Below are positions 31,602-43,608 of a DNA stretch of 64,000 bases, piece by piece; the stretch's first letter is position 1, and the number at the start of each line of letters is the position of its first letter. Made by a program: the position numbers and the translations under genes. A model generated the notes under the pieces. It was not told where the DNA came from. It made no database searches and worked only from the letters and a program-made list of their open reading frames with translations. The stretch is from Rhodosporidiobolus odoratus (lineage: Eukaryota; Basidiomycota; Microbotryomycetes; Sporidiobolales; Sporidiobolaceae). The stretch is from the NCBI GenBank assembly GCA_034387635.1, contig JAOANU010000001.1:1178001-1242000 (forward strand), written 5' to 3'.

Positions 31602-33233
31602 CTATCGCGGCACTCCTGATCCGTCCTTGAGCTCTTCCTGGTGGAAGCTCAACCCCCTCGCCTCCCTCTCAACTCGCCGCTGGAGCCTCTCGAGAGGACT
31701 CCTCGGCTCGGGTTCCTGCGAGCCGCTCTCCGTGCTTGACCGAGCCGAAGTATCAATGGGCGGCGGCAAGGGACGCTGGGAGGAGAAGGTAGAACCGCTA
31801 GAGTTGACGGAAGAACGGAGAGCAGAGGTAGAAGGAGGTTGACGGACGTTGGAATGACTGATGCGCTGAGAGACGGACGGACCAGCCCGAGGGGCGGAGG
31901 ACGAGCGAGACGAACCGGAAGAGGAGGGGGCAGGAGGGAAGGAGTGCTGCTGGTGCGAGTACGCAGACGGGTAGGCGCCGTCGAAAGCCGGATTGAGCCG
32001 TTCCTGGGCATCGCCGTGGGCGTTGTCATGCGCGGCGGAATGGACGATGTTCAGCCATTCGTCCCCTTGCGCTGACGCGCCTTGTTCACCCCTCCCGATC
32101 CCGCTTGACGGTGCAAAGTCGAGAGTGGACTTGTCCGTGGCGATGACTGTCCCGGGCGGAGGCGCGAGCGGAAGGGGAGGGACAACCTCGACGCGGGATC
32201 GAGGGTTGTGCGGCGCGCCGGCGAGGCGGGTGCCAGAGGAAAAGGTGTGGACAGAGCCCGGAAGCTGGGAGGTAGAATAGGAGGACGAGGCGCGCGTATT
32301 GAGGAGGCCGGGACCGGAAGCCGAAGCGGAGGAAGGATAGAAAGAACGACGAGGGATGGAAGGGGCGTTGAGCGAACCGCGAGTGGTGGACGAGGGCATG
32401 CTGTGCTGAGAAGGGTAGGCTGCTAGTGAGTGGTAGGAGCCATTCGGACCAGGCGAGCCTTCCCTGCTTGTAGGAGAACCGGGCGGGATGGGCGTGCCGG
32501 CGAAAGGTGGCGAAGGCGTAGCATCCCCCTTCTCGCCGTAGTATCCTGCTCCCGTCCAAGAGTCGGCTCCCCAGCTCGCCTGCCTCGACCTGGCCAACCC
32601 GAATCCGCTGCCACTCCGCCTCGCCATCGACTCGCCGTTGAACGCAAAGCTCATCTGGCTCGGCGGTGACAAGGCTCCCATCGCCGGGCTCATTGCGCCC
32701 TGCAATCCGCGCGTCTCGGGATAGACGTCTTCATGTTCGACGATGTCAGCCTGTCGATGCAACCACCAGCGGTAGAGCTTGTAAGCGGTGAAGAAAAAGA
32801 CGATTCCGCCGATGATGGCGATGACGACGATGGCGGCGGTAGGAAAGGTGTCGCCGCCATTGTCGGAAGAAGCGGAGGAGGAAGTAGGCGACGAGGGCTT
32901 GCCATCAAGACCGACTGAGGGAACAACTTGGGTTGCGGCGGGGATAGTGTTGACATAGCTCGAAGAAGTCGCGGCGGGATCGGCGGCGGGTGCTGTAGGT
33001 GTAAGAAGAGAGTCAGCACAGCTATCGCAAGGCTTCCTTGGGGTGAGTGAGGCGAGTTGTTGTAGTGCTGCTTGGTCAGGCAGTGTTGAAGCAGATGTCG
33101 CGCTGGCAAAAGCCACATCCCCGAGGTCCTCCGTAGCGCTACCGTGAGGACTGTGACTGGCGGTGTGCTCCCCACTGCCGTGCTGGCTGCTTAGCGAGGT
33201 TGACGAGGGGAATTGTTTGTCGCCGAGATGCAA
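31602..33233 (-). CDS. Ser-rich single-pass membrane protein (5' end unresolved)
   Basis: Open for 543 codons, but the upstream end starts with TTG and the frame continues to an in-frame stop near 33273, so a further 5' exon is likely. The N-terminal part is Ser/Thr-rich with a short CDSC motif and then AATSSSYV. One transmembrane helix (TAAIVVIAIIGGIVFFFTAYKLYRWWL) follows. The cytosolic part of about 370 residues is Ser/Pro/Gly-rich and low complexity, ending RLQRRVEREARGLSF. The plan (Ser/Thr-rich outside, one helix, long tail) recalls fungal wall-stress sensors such as Mid2, but no WSC or other domain is visible. Function not assigned. Confidence 0.65.
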   Translation of the reverse strand: MHLGDKQFPSSTSLSSQHGSGEHTASHSPHGSATEDLGDVAFASATSASTLPDQAALQQLASLTPRKPCDSCADSLLTPTAPAADPAATSSSYVNTIPAATQVVPSVGLDGKPSSPTSSSASSDNGGDTFPTAAIVVIAIIGGIVFFFTAYKLYRWWLHRQADIVEHEDVYPETRGLQGAMSPAMGALSPPSQMSFAFNGESMARRSGSGFGLARSRQASWGADSWTGAGYYGEKGDATPSPPFAGTPIPPGSPTSREGSPGPNGSYHSLAAYPSQHSMPSSTTRGSLNAPSIPRRSFYPSSASASGPGLLNTRASSSYSTSQLPGSVHTFSSGTRLAGAPHNPRSRVEVVPPLPLAPPPGTVIATDKSTLDFAPSSGIGRGEQGASAQGDEWLNIVHSAAHDNAHGDAQERLNPAFDGAYPSAYSHQQHSFPPAPSSSGSSRSSSAPRAGPSVSQRISHSNVRQPPSTSALRSSVNSSGSTFSSQRPLPPPIDTSARSSTESGSQEPEPRSPLERLQRRVEREARGLSFHQEELKDGSGVPR

Positions 33234-34013
33234 TCCCTCCGCATCGCCTGCTGCCGTTTGTGGGCTGGGCGAGTACTAGGCGGGTGTAGACCGATGTAGT
33301 AGACTCACTGGACATGCTGCTAGACCCCTAGATGAGCTTGACCAAGTGATATGAGGATGCGATCCTGAGTTGGTTCACAATGTCAGAGGAGTGAGTCGTC
33401 GACTTGAAGGGGTTATTGCTAGATTGGCGTATGTGACTAGGGATGAATAGGCAGGGCTGAGTAGGTTGTCTCTGGCTGTCCTCGTCCTAGACCGACGCGA
33501 CTCTGAGCTGTGAGAAGGCTCTACACGAAGAGGAAAAGATGAAAGCGACAAGTCGATTCGAATGTCGCTGCGGATCGCCAAACGCTGCTCGTCGCAGGCG
33601 TATAGGGCTGGTGCTTCTAGCCAGAACGCAGGTAAACCGAAATGCCAAGGTGCAAGGGTCAGAAAGGAGAAAAAGCCAGCGCCTCACTAGCCGGACGCTC
33701 CTTTTCCGGCCCACGGCGCTGAATCTGACCGGCCAGCTCTACGCAGCTCCAATCGCGAACGAATACGAAGGCGGCATAGATATACAACAGGGAGACGCTC
33801 CAACGAGAAATGCGAAGTAGGCAGAAGGGAAGGAGAGGAAAGTGCAAGGGAAGAAAAGTACAACAGCAGTATGAACAGGAAAAACGATGCGGTGTAGAGT
33901 GCTCACAATGTCGAGGGATCGCGAGTTGCCATGCAGAGGGGGATGGTATTAGCTAGGACGTCCGCATGCGAGGGGCGGAGAAAAGAAATTGCAAGCAAAG
34001 TCGACGCCGCGGT
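33234..34013. other. Intergenic region between two minus-strand genes
   Basis: About 780 bp. It may contain the missing first exon of the Ser-rich membrane protein. I could not place it by phase. Confidence 0.4.
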
Positions 34014-37000
34014 TTAGTTGGTCCTGGAAGCGCGGTTTGCCGGTTTGTGCTGCTCAGCGAGTTCAACTTGTTGCCAGATAGCGGCTTCGAGCTAAGGTCG
34101 GGAACAGACAGAGTGCGTAAGCCGCCTGTTTCCGCTACACAGATAAGCAGTAGCGAGACGTACCTCTTTTGCTCGAACCGGCTTGGCCAGGTAGCTCGAC
34201 ATGCCCGACTGCAGGCACCGCTCCTTGTCGCCAGCGATTGCGGAGGCGGTGAGGGCGATGATGCGCAGGTTGCGAATGCGAAGCGAAGAGTGCTGTCGAA
34301 TCGCCTTCGTGGCCTGATAGCCATCGACATTTGGCATTTGACCCTGAAGAAGGCGAAGTAGGCAGGATGAGCACCCGGTTGAGCGAGACTATAGGGAAAG
34401 GAGAGAGAAGGAACTAGAACTTACGTCCATCAGGATCACGTCGTAGCTTTGCTTCTCAACTTGGTCGAGGCACTGTTGGCCGTCCTCGACGGCATCAATG
34501 TGGAACTATGAGACACAGAAAGTGGATCAGCGCAGCTGCGGGCTCAGGGGAGGGAGGGTACCATACCTTTCGTCCTCGCAATGTGCGAATCAAGATTTCC
34601 CTAATCAGGTCATTATCCTCGGCGAGCAGTATCCGAACGTCTTCCGGCCGCCTCGTCTTCCTTACCTCATCCACACGTCGACCTTGCTCCGCGATCGCCC
34701 TGGCTTGATTCGGCGACGAGGCTGGAACGGGATGCGGTGTTCCGATAAAGTCGGCGACATCGAGAAGAGGGGCTTTGGCGAGAGGGACGGTGATCGTCAT
34801 CCGGGTACCGCGATGTGTGCCGGCAGAAGTCAGGCTGACGGATCCTCCCATCAGCTCGATGAGCTGCGCGGTGAGGGCAAAGGTCAGCTTTGCTTCTGCG
34901 TGCAAAAAGAGGCAACGCACCTTTTTCGCGATCGTCAAGCCCAACCCACTCCCTCCAAACTTGCGGGCCGTGCTCGCGTCCGCCTGTCGGAAAGGCACGA
35001 AGAGTGTCGGCAATACTTCTTTGTCGATTCCGACGCCACTGTCCTCGACGGTGAACTCGACCGTGACCGACGATTTCGTTTCTTGCAACTGGCGAAGTCC
35101 GAGGGAGACGTAGCCTGAGTGAGAGACGTGTAAGGTTGAAATCGGTCGGAGAGAGGTGGGCTCGGGTAAAAAGAGACAAACCCTGTGAGGTGAATTTAAC
35201 AGAGTTGCTGAGGGCGTTCGCCAATACTTGCCGCAAACGCAATCGATCTCCGAGCAGCACGCCCTCGTAAAACCCATCCTCAATCTGCTCGATGAACTTG
35301 AGGCCCTTCTTCTGCGCGATGACGCTGAAGAGACGAGCGTCGGAAAGTGCGTCGGAAAGGGCAAACGGTGCAGCTTCAAGGACCAGTTCGCCGGTCTCGA
35401 CTTTCCGAACGTCCTGGAGGTCAGCAGAGGGAGTCAGCGTGAAACCCCTGCAATGGGGACAGAGGAAGGAAAGTCGGCATACCAGCACAGCGCCGACCAA
35501 GTCGAGGAGATTCTCGCCGCTTCGGACAGCTTTTTCCACGAGCATACGCTGATCGTCATTGATGTCGTCTGCCAGAAGCAGCTCGCAGATACCCAGAATA
35601 GACGCAATCGGGGTACGGATCTCGTGCGAGACGGTGGTGAGGAATTCGGTTCTGCGCGAGAAAAAGATCCATACCGGAGAGAGATCCACTCGAATAAAAG
35701 CCAACGCACTTGAGCCGGTTCGCCTCCTTCGCAGCAAACTCGCTTGCCTCGAGCTGTGCCTTCTCGGCGCGACTTTGCTCGAGCTCCTCACCGGCGAGTA
35801 CGAGTTGCGTCACATCCCGCCCGACGATGATCACACCGGTCACAGCGATAGCGTCAGGGTGAGTGGAAGGTATCGAGGGGTCGCCTCGCAGCGGTACCAG
35901 CTGCAGAGCAGGGAGAAAGCGTCAGCTGCTACAGACTACAAGAGAAGAAGGAGCACATACTCGGTAGCGGTGGTACTGCCTCTGACCCGTGGTGAGCTCG
36001 GTGAACGTCTCGAGCTCGACCACGTCATCTTCTTCGTCGAGCACTCGTCGGACCGCTTCATTTAGCTCCGTATTGGGCCAAAGATCGCAGAACGAGCTGC
36101 CGATAAGCGGCTCGGAGGGGTTACGGCCTTCGGGGAATAGAGACGGTCGACGACCCTCAGCGAATGTGACAAGGCCGGCGTTGTCGACCGTGAGAAGGAG
36201 GAGGTCGGAGCCCTCAAGGACGCAAGCCGTCCGTTCCTTAATGAGCAGGGCATCGTGTCGGGTCTGCGGGAGGAAGCAGTTCAGTCTATGAGACTGACGA
36301 GGCGGAAAGAATGACGTAGGCCGAACCGTTACGAGCGCATCAGCGTTGGTGATCGTGCAATACCAGTTGTCGATATTGCCGGTCTCGTCGCGATGAGCTC
36401 GACCTTGACAGATGTGCCAGCGCAGCTCGCCGTCCGCGCCGCGTATCCGGTATTCAAACTAAGATCAAAGAGGGTATCGTAAGTGCCAGAAGAACCTGAA
36501 TATGGTCGAGGTTGTGGAGGGGAAGCGAGCAAAGCGGCTTACCCAGAAGTCCTGTCCGTTCTTCATCGCACCGAGGTAGACAGCGAAGGCGCCAGGCAAG
36601 TCGTCCGGATGGAACATGCTAAGCCACTCCTGCTGGTCGAGGAGGTAGGTGTGGTCTTGTCCGGTGTAGCGGAACCACTCGCGGTTGAGCCAAAGGACTT
36701 CACCCTCGGCGCTAGCAATGAACATGATCTACACAAGACAGCGGTCAGAGATCGATGGACAAGACGAGGCGCGAGACAATGGGAAGACGCACATGCGGCG
36801 CCGTCTCCACGCAGTTCGTAAGTTGCTCGAAGCTAAGCGGTTTTCTGCGCTCCTTCCCGTCCTCCCCGTCCGTCCCGTCCGGCGGCAGCGGCTCCCCGTT
36901 GGCTTGAGCAGCTTGTTCAAGAGCCTGCTTACTCTGCCCTTTATCCTTCTGCTCCTCTGTTCCCCCAGCCCTGAGCGCCTCCTCTTCCTTTCCCTCCCAC

Positions 37001-38367
37001 CTGCGCACACCGCTCGAGAGAACCTCGGCCGCGTCCTTTACGACCTGTGAAGAGTGGTCCGGCTCGCGCGTACGCCTCGCTGCCAATCGGGGAGACCGCC
37101 TGGTCGGCGGCGGCAAAGCGCACGACCCGAGCCCGAGGGCCTCGTTCTCGCACTCCGGCATTCGGTAGTAGTTCTCAGGTGCGTTCGAGTTCTTGGCAAC
37201 GCGGGTCCAGAGCGCGTCGTAGCGCTGGTCAAAGGAGGAACGACGCCCGAGAGTTTGTGCATCGTCATCGATGCGAGCGGCGTGACCCGCGGGAATAGTC
37301 GAGGGCGCAAGGCGCGGAGACGCGGTGGGCGAAAGATGAGTGGCAGAGAGAGAAGGCGACGCATGTAAAGAGGTGGAGGACGAGGCGAGCGCGACAGACG
37401 GAGGGAGGGCGGAGCCAAAAGAAGGGGTGGTAACGAGGGGCGGACTGCCAAGTATTGGTTGTGGGACTGAGGAAGGGGTTTCCTCGGGAGTCGAAGGCAC
37501 AGGGGACAGGGTAGTCGAAGCAGCGGCGAAGTGACCAGGCCCGCGGTCCCGGATAGTGTTGGTTGCGTGCGCCAACATTTGACCGATCTCGGGAGCAACG
37601 GGTAGCTTGCGCCGTTCTTGACCCGTCGCCGTCCTCGGAGCTCGACGAGAAGCCGAAGACGCGGAAGACGACCCGGATCCGGAGGAGACGGCGGGTGATG
37701 ACAGGGCGACCGCAGCTGCAGCAGTTCGGACAAGTCCTGCGTTTGCGAGAGCTGCGGCGTGGGCAGACGGCGGAGAGGACGAAGAGAAGACGGCTTGCGG
37801 GGGTGTAAGGAGCGAAAGGGAGGAAGTCGAGGACGAAGGAGAAAAAACGGGAGCATAGGTGGATTCGCTGATGGAGGCGTGGGAGCTCGAAACAGAAGTG
37901 ACGGATGCCGAGTCGGAGCCCAGCCGCATAGGGGGCGGCGGGGGCACGACGGCCGTCGGGGCGGGGCGCAAAAAGACGAGGGAGTAGACCGCAGTGTCCG
38001 GGTCCAACCCGACGACAGCTTCCGCCCGTTTCCCGCTTCGCCGTCCGGCTTCTTGGACGTAGTACTCTACCACAAGGCAATCTCCCCACACCATACCCTC
38101 TGACTGCCGTGCCAGGCGTTTCAACCTGAGTCCGACCTCATCGCTACCAGCCTTGGGTTCCTGTTCGAGTAGGTCGCTTGCTGACAACAGTGGCAGTTGA
38201 CCGTCCGCCCATTGTCGTTCAAGGAGTGTAGACGCAGGCTGATTCCAGGCTGTAAGGCACAAGGTCGAGGCGTCAAAGGCGAGGTAAGGAAGCGGAAGTG
38301 ATGATGTCAAAGTCGACAACATGGCTTCGATTGGGGTGTGATCTTGTGCACTGCGTCCCAGCAGCAT
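34014..38367 (-). CDS. PAS-containing hybrid histidine kinase
   Basis: Two-component sensor that autophosphorylates on His and relays to its own receiver Asp, then to an HPt protein (YPD1 type) and the HOG or Skn7 branch. The N-terminal third is Ser/Pro/Ala-rich and disordered. A PAS domain follows (MFIASAEGEVLWLNREWFRYTG ... MFHPDDLPG, with PAC-like DGELRWHICQGRAHRD), then a second PAS-like segment. The kinase core has the H box TVSHEIRTPIA, N box ANALSNSVKF, G1 DSGVGI, F box FVPFRQ and G2 GGSGLGL. The receiver has AEDND, VILMDGQMPNVDG with the phospho-Asp, LTASA and LAKPVR. The last exon ends at a TAA at 34014. No transmembrane segment is seen, so it is probably cytosolic. Start ATG at 38367; another is at 38322. 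Confidence 0.88.
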
Positions 38368-38936
38368 TGGCAGTTGCAGCCTGACCTTGACTTGAGACGC
38401 GAAGCTTGAGCTACAGTGTAAGTTGCAAAAAAGATCAGAGCCCGATTTCTGCTGACCGGAGGCATTTCATGCATGATTCGGGATCGGCTCACCCGTCCCT
38501 CATTGTTTGGGTTAAGCCCACTACAAAGAACAACTGTCACTGATTCTAGGTACTCGGCCCGATGCCGTCCACCCCCACCTTGCTCACCCCGAGTGGAATG
38601 AACCTGGGTTTCCCGGACATCTTCTGCTCCATTTCCTGACGCAGAGAAGGTGGTGAATAGCGAGGGCTGGGTTGTAGCGGGGGTTGCTGAAGAAGTAGAA
38701 TGTAAAGAAAGAAAAGGAAGGAGGAAGAAAAGGGCGGAAGAGGTTGAATCGTTGGCGAACGGGAGCCGGGGGAGTGGAAAGAAGAGAGAGAGGTGAGTTG
38801 TTCGCTTCGAGTCCATCGTTGAGCCGCTACAAAGCTGGTGCTAGACTCTGTAGTAAGGCACAGGAAAAAGGATGCAGTACTTCCTCAATTTTCCAACTAA
38901 ATGACTACTATGTACCGACGCCAGGCAACAAGCGAC
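38368..38936. other. Intergenic region upstream of the histidine kinase
   Basis: About 570 bp between two minus-strand genes. It has a purine-rich + strand segment at about 38690-38790 and no recognisable gene. Confidence 0.45.
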
Positions 38937-41900
38937 CTACTTCCCACCTCCCCCGCCGAAGAACCGCTTAAGACCCTTCTTCTTCTCCGGCACCGTCCTC
39001 ACCGCCTTGGGCACCTTGCCCTCGAGCTCTGCCTTTCTCTTTCGATCCTCCTCGACCTGCACTCGAGTCGAAACCTTCCCACCAGGAGCGGCCGCACTCG
39101 TCACGCTGCTACCGCCACCCGTACCCGCAGCTGTACCCTTGTCGGACGAGTGTGAGGATCGGCTAGTACGAGGCTGAGGATTCGGGTGAGAAGAAGAAGA
39201 GGCGGGAGTTGCGTGCTGTCGCAGCGCTGAAGAAGAAAGTGGTTGAACGCCGACGAAGGAGATCCCTCCTGGTCCTTGTCCCAGGACGGGCGGCGAAGAC
39301 GGAAGAGCAGGGGGAACCGTCGTTTCTTTCCCGCCGCTTGTCGTAGAAGCGAGGGAAGGCGGACGGGCAGGCGACGAAGCTGTCGAGGCTTCTTTACTAG
39401 GGGTGGTAGTGGGTGTTCGCGAGGCGGCGGAGACAGACTCTCCAAGTTGTCTAGAAGGAGTCGAGGTCGAGGGAGACGGGCCGCGCTTGGCTGGTAGCGC
39501 TGATGCAGGAGGAGCAAGGCGGTCGGTAGAGGGGATAGCTCGCCAAGCTGGAGCGGCGGTCGAGGAGGGGAGCGTCGCTGCAATGGTTGAAGGGCTTGCG
39601 GCAGCACTCCTCCCAGGCTGAGCGGGAGCTGCGAGGCGGGGAGAAACGCAGATCAGCTCGAGAACGCCTGGTCACCAAAGCGGAGGACTGGGGCAACTGT
39701 ATGTGCAAGCCAATGAGGGGAAACAAAGCAGAAAAGAACATACCCTTGTGGCTGACAATCTCGATCGTGAACCCCTCTTTCCCGATTTTCTCCATCTTCT
39801 CCCTCTCCTCCTTTTCCGCCAGCTCCTTCTCGACCCTCAAGCTCTTCCCATACGCCGCCAGCTGTTCCTTGAGACTCTTGGCACTCCCCGCTCCGCTGCC
39901 TTCTTTCCCACCACCCGAGCTAGCTGCAGAAGAGGTCGACAGAGCGGGGTTGAAAGCGAGGAGCTCTCGCTCGTGCTGCTTGATCTTCCTTCGAGCCTGA
40001 GCCCGCGACGTTACCGGTTCTTCTTCCTCCTCGCGGGGCAACCCAACACCCATGCCGAGTCGAGGCGGCGTCCCCTCATACAGCGGCGCTAGCCCTCTCT
40101 TCCCAGTAGGAATGAAGGCCGCCCTTGCCCCGGCACCTGGTGAGGAAGGAGCGACCGAAGTCGGCGCCGTGCTCGACGAAGGCGCGTAGGTGGAGAAAGT
40201 CGGACCGGATTGAGTCGATCCGGGGGAGGAAGAAAAGCGGGTCGGAGCGGCGAGGGAGGAGTCGGTGCTGGCGGAGTTGCTTCGAGCTCGAGCTGCTGCT
40301 GCTGCGGCGGCGGCGGCGACGGCAGTTGGTGGTTTGGATGAGTTTGGATGAGGGTAGGCGGAGGAAGAAGACGAAGAGGGCGGCTGCTGCGTGGACCAGG
40401 TCTTCCGCACATCTCCGGGAGGCGGACCACATGTTCTGCTCGCTCCGCTTCCACCTTGGCTGGCACTCTCCGCAGAGGAAAGCTCGCCATCCGCAAAAGC
40501 GCCTCCGCCGGTGGAGGGACGGGAAGAAGAGGGAGTGACAGTCGACCCTTCGGCGGTACTGGCGGCGCTGGCTTCGCGCTGGCGGGAGGAAGTGAGCTGC
40601 TGCTTCTGGTTGAAGTGCGCTTGCTGGAGGAGAGGAGAGCAATTGCCGGCAGAGTGAGGATTCGGGTTGGAGAACGCTCGAGGTCGAGCAGGTGAGGTCG
40701 CGGTAGATGGCGGCGGAGAGTCCTCAAACACGCCGTCCCGCTGTTCTGCTCCGTCGCCTCCGTCCTCTTCGTCGTCGTCGAGTGAGGGGCGCCTGCTGGA
40801 GAACGATTGGGTCGAAAGCTGGCTGCTTTGCCGAGGGCGGTAGAATTGATGCTGGCTCGCAGCACGGACGAGGGCAGGAATGGCGGGCGGCGGCAAAGTC
40901 GAAAGCGCGTTACCGGCAGCAGAAGCGGGCGGAAGAGTCGGGGAAGAAGTCGTAGAAGAAGCTTGGCTTCGGCCTTGAAAGCTGTCTCGTCGCAGCGGGC
41001 GATGAACCTCCATGCTTCTGCAATGCTCGGCACGCTCAGCTCCAGCTTGACCCTCCTCCTCGTCTTCTTCCGCTTCCTCCAACTCAATCGGCATTCTTTC
41101 CCCGGCCCACAACGAGCTCGACAAGCTTCCTGAGCTGCTGCCCGCTACCGCCTCGAGCCTCTCCGCCACTGAAGCACGCCCGTTTCGATGCGCCGAGTTC
41201 AAACCCAGCGCTTGCTTGAGCGTGTTTCCGGGGTGAGCCGCCTTTTCCCACACACTCGGCAGGCTTGGACGACGAGTCGAAGAGCCGTTTCCTTCGCCGT
41301 GCAGACGCCGATGCGGACGTGGCGGAAGCGAGATGCGCCGTCCGACTTTCTGGCCTGAGAAGGAGGAGTCGGCAGAGAAGGAAGGGGACACGGCAGCACC
41401 GAGGGAAATTTGGCTGGTAGAAGGGTTGGGAGAAGCACCGGCGCTTGCGACGGATGCGAGGGAAGCGAGAGAATGAAGCGAGGTTGAGGACGCATGCTGA
41501 TGGAGCTTGGTGGCGAGTGCATCGAATGAGCGCTGGGGGTGGAGGCTGGAGGAGAAGCGCCTCTTGCCTTTTTCCCCTGCCAGCGAGAGATGCCTAAAAG
41601 AGGAGCGAGAGGAGAGTAGAGACGCGACATCGTCGTCTCCACGATCACCGGCGGACGACGGAGGAGGAGGCGACCACGATCGCAGCGCTTCTGCCACGTC
41701 GAGGTGACCGTTTTGCAGTGCAATCGCTTCCGGGCTGACGCCGTGCTTTTCGAGAAGACGAGGGTCGGCGCCGAAAGACAGAAGGAGGCGGACGATAGCG
41801 ACGTGGCCATTGGCGGCGGCAAAGTGTAAAGGGGTAGAGCCTGCCGGTCAACCATATGAGTTCGGGCCTTGACACCGCGAGCGGCTACGGAGAAGGCTAT

Positions 41901-42551
41901 GGCAAGACAATCAGAGCTGATGCGCACCTGCAGTGCCTACGGATATTCCAGAGGACTTGCTCCGTTCGTTGCTGTACCGTCGCGGCAACCTGCAATTGAA
42001 GGGTCGATCCCGATTCCGAGGAGAAGAGCCAGACTGAAGACGTACCTCGGGGAGTTGACGTCTGCTCCAGCGTCGATGAGCATCCGTACGACCGTCTCAT
42101 TCCCTGAGCTAGCAGCAGCATGAAGCGGGAGTACGCCGTTCATCACGGAGTTGACAGGTTGGCCATTGGCGAGCGCATACTGAACGAGGCCTGCGAGAAG
42201 AGCCGGCGAGCTAGTCAGCACTTCCGGTAGGTTGCCTCCTTGCATCAAGCAACGTCCGCAGTCAAATGCCCAGCGTTTTCCTCCCCACTTCGGAGTGGCT
42301 CAACATGCCGACATCGAAAAGACCAACGCACCGACATTCCCATTTGCAGCTGCACTGTGTAGGGCCAAGTCCTTGTAGTTCGTTGTGACTCCCAGCCTAG
42401 CTTCCTGCCGAGATACCGAGCTGGCGACGGGACCTTTGAGGCGGTGTTTGGAGGTAGAAGTGGAGGCGTGAGAGGCGCATCGGGAGAGGGAGAGAGTTCG
42501 ATGTGAAGTCGAGTGGGATGCGTGCGAGGTTGAGGCGGAGGAGACCGACAT
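38937..42551 (-). CDS. Ankyrin-repeat protein with long disordered tail
   Basis: Exons 42332-42551, 42046-42190, 41928-41989, 39744-41840 and 38937-39628 join in phase to give about 1071 aa. Ankyrin repeats fill the first 200 residues: NYKDLALHSAAANGNVGLV, LPLHAAASSGNETVV, then the linker SPRLPRRYSNERSKSSG and STPLHFAAANGHVAIVRLLL. The remaining 850 residues are Ser/Pro/Ala-rich, with an Ala run and a short coiled coil (EKELAEKEEREKMEKIGKEG). The chain ends in a basic, Gly-rich KKKGLKRFFGGGGGK. The ankyrin plus LPRRY linker recurs in fungal proteins of unknown role. The ATG at 42551 is the first in frame; an upstream exon is possible. Confidence 0.8.
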
Positions 42552-43608
42552 CTCGGACGTCGTACAGCTGCACCGGGAGGTCGCCGTGGCGGAGGAGGAT
42601 GAGGGCGGAGAAGGAACGGAGAAAGAGGGCGAAGGGCTGTACGCTGGAGAGGGTGAGAGTGCCGCAGGTATACACGAGTGGGGGTGCTCGTCACGGAGTC
42701 CCTTGTCGTCCCCCAAGGTACTCGCGAATTGCCGTTAAGCGAAGACGATTTCGATACTGCCGGGAGTCGATGTAAGCGGATCTGAAGCCGGGCCGAACAG
42801 GCTCGATTCCCAGACTGTTGGCTGAGCGTTCTTCGAGCAGCTACACAAGCTGGGTAGCCAGGTTGAAGAGACCGCGGAGGCGGAAAGAAGAAGGCAGATT
42901 ACCAGATGCCGAACTGAGAATGTCGACGTCTCGAGCGGGGACTTGTCGTGTTGCCGTCGTGATGCAGACTCAGCGATCGCGACTTGCCAAAGCACCACTG
43001 GCTATTCCTGCACGACTGCACGCTTGGAAATTGCGCGTAGCACGGAATCTCGAGCAGGATCGCAGAACCAGGCCAGGAAAAGGCCAGTCTGCAGGAGGAT
43101 CCCGATTTCTCGCTATCGTGGAACGGTATGCAAGCGCCGGCGATGCGGCAGTAATACAGTGCTGGTAGCTACCGATGCGAGCGGAGCAAGGCATCGCCAA
43201 GTTGCTGTTCGAGCTGTGAGGGAGGGTCCGACAAAGCAGAAAGTAGAAAAGACGCTCTGGTGCTCGCCTCGACACCCCAGCATGCGTGGACACGGGATGG
43301 TCCGTCGCACAGCATCGAATTACCCGACGAGCAGCTTTCCTTGGCGCTGTACGAGGAGAACGGGCGGCCTGGCAGACTTGGGAGATGGAGCGTCGGCGAG
43401 AGGTTGAAGAGCGAGGTGCGAGACGTCTGACTGGGTTCACGTCGGTATAGCTGGGTATTGGGATCTCCTCTATGCGAGTCAGCAAGCCATTATACCGTAT
43501 GAGCTCATTGACGATGAGCGACTGTGATGTAATAAGCGACTCAACTTGTTCCCGGCCGTCTCATTGAAGTCATACACAAGCAGAGACTCAATCACTGGTA
43601 CTAGAAGC
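42552..43608. other. Divergent intergenic region
   Basis: About 1.06 kb between the ankyrin gene (-) and the rhodanese gene (+). The minus-strand frame is open upstream of 42551 to about 42716 without an ATG, so a 5' exon of the ankyrin gene could lie here. Nothing else is recognised. Confidence 0.4.
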
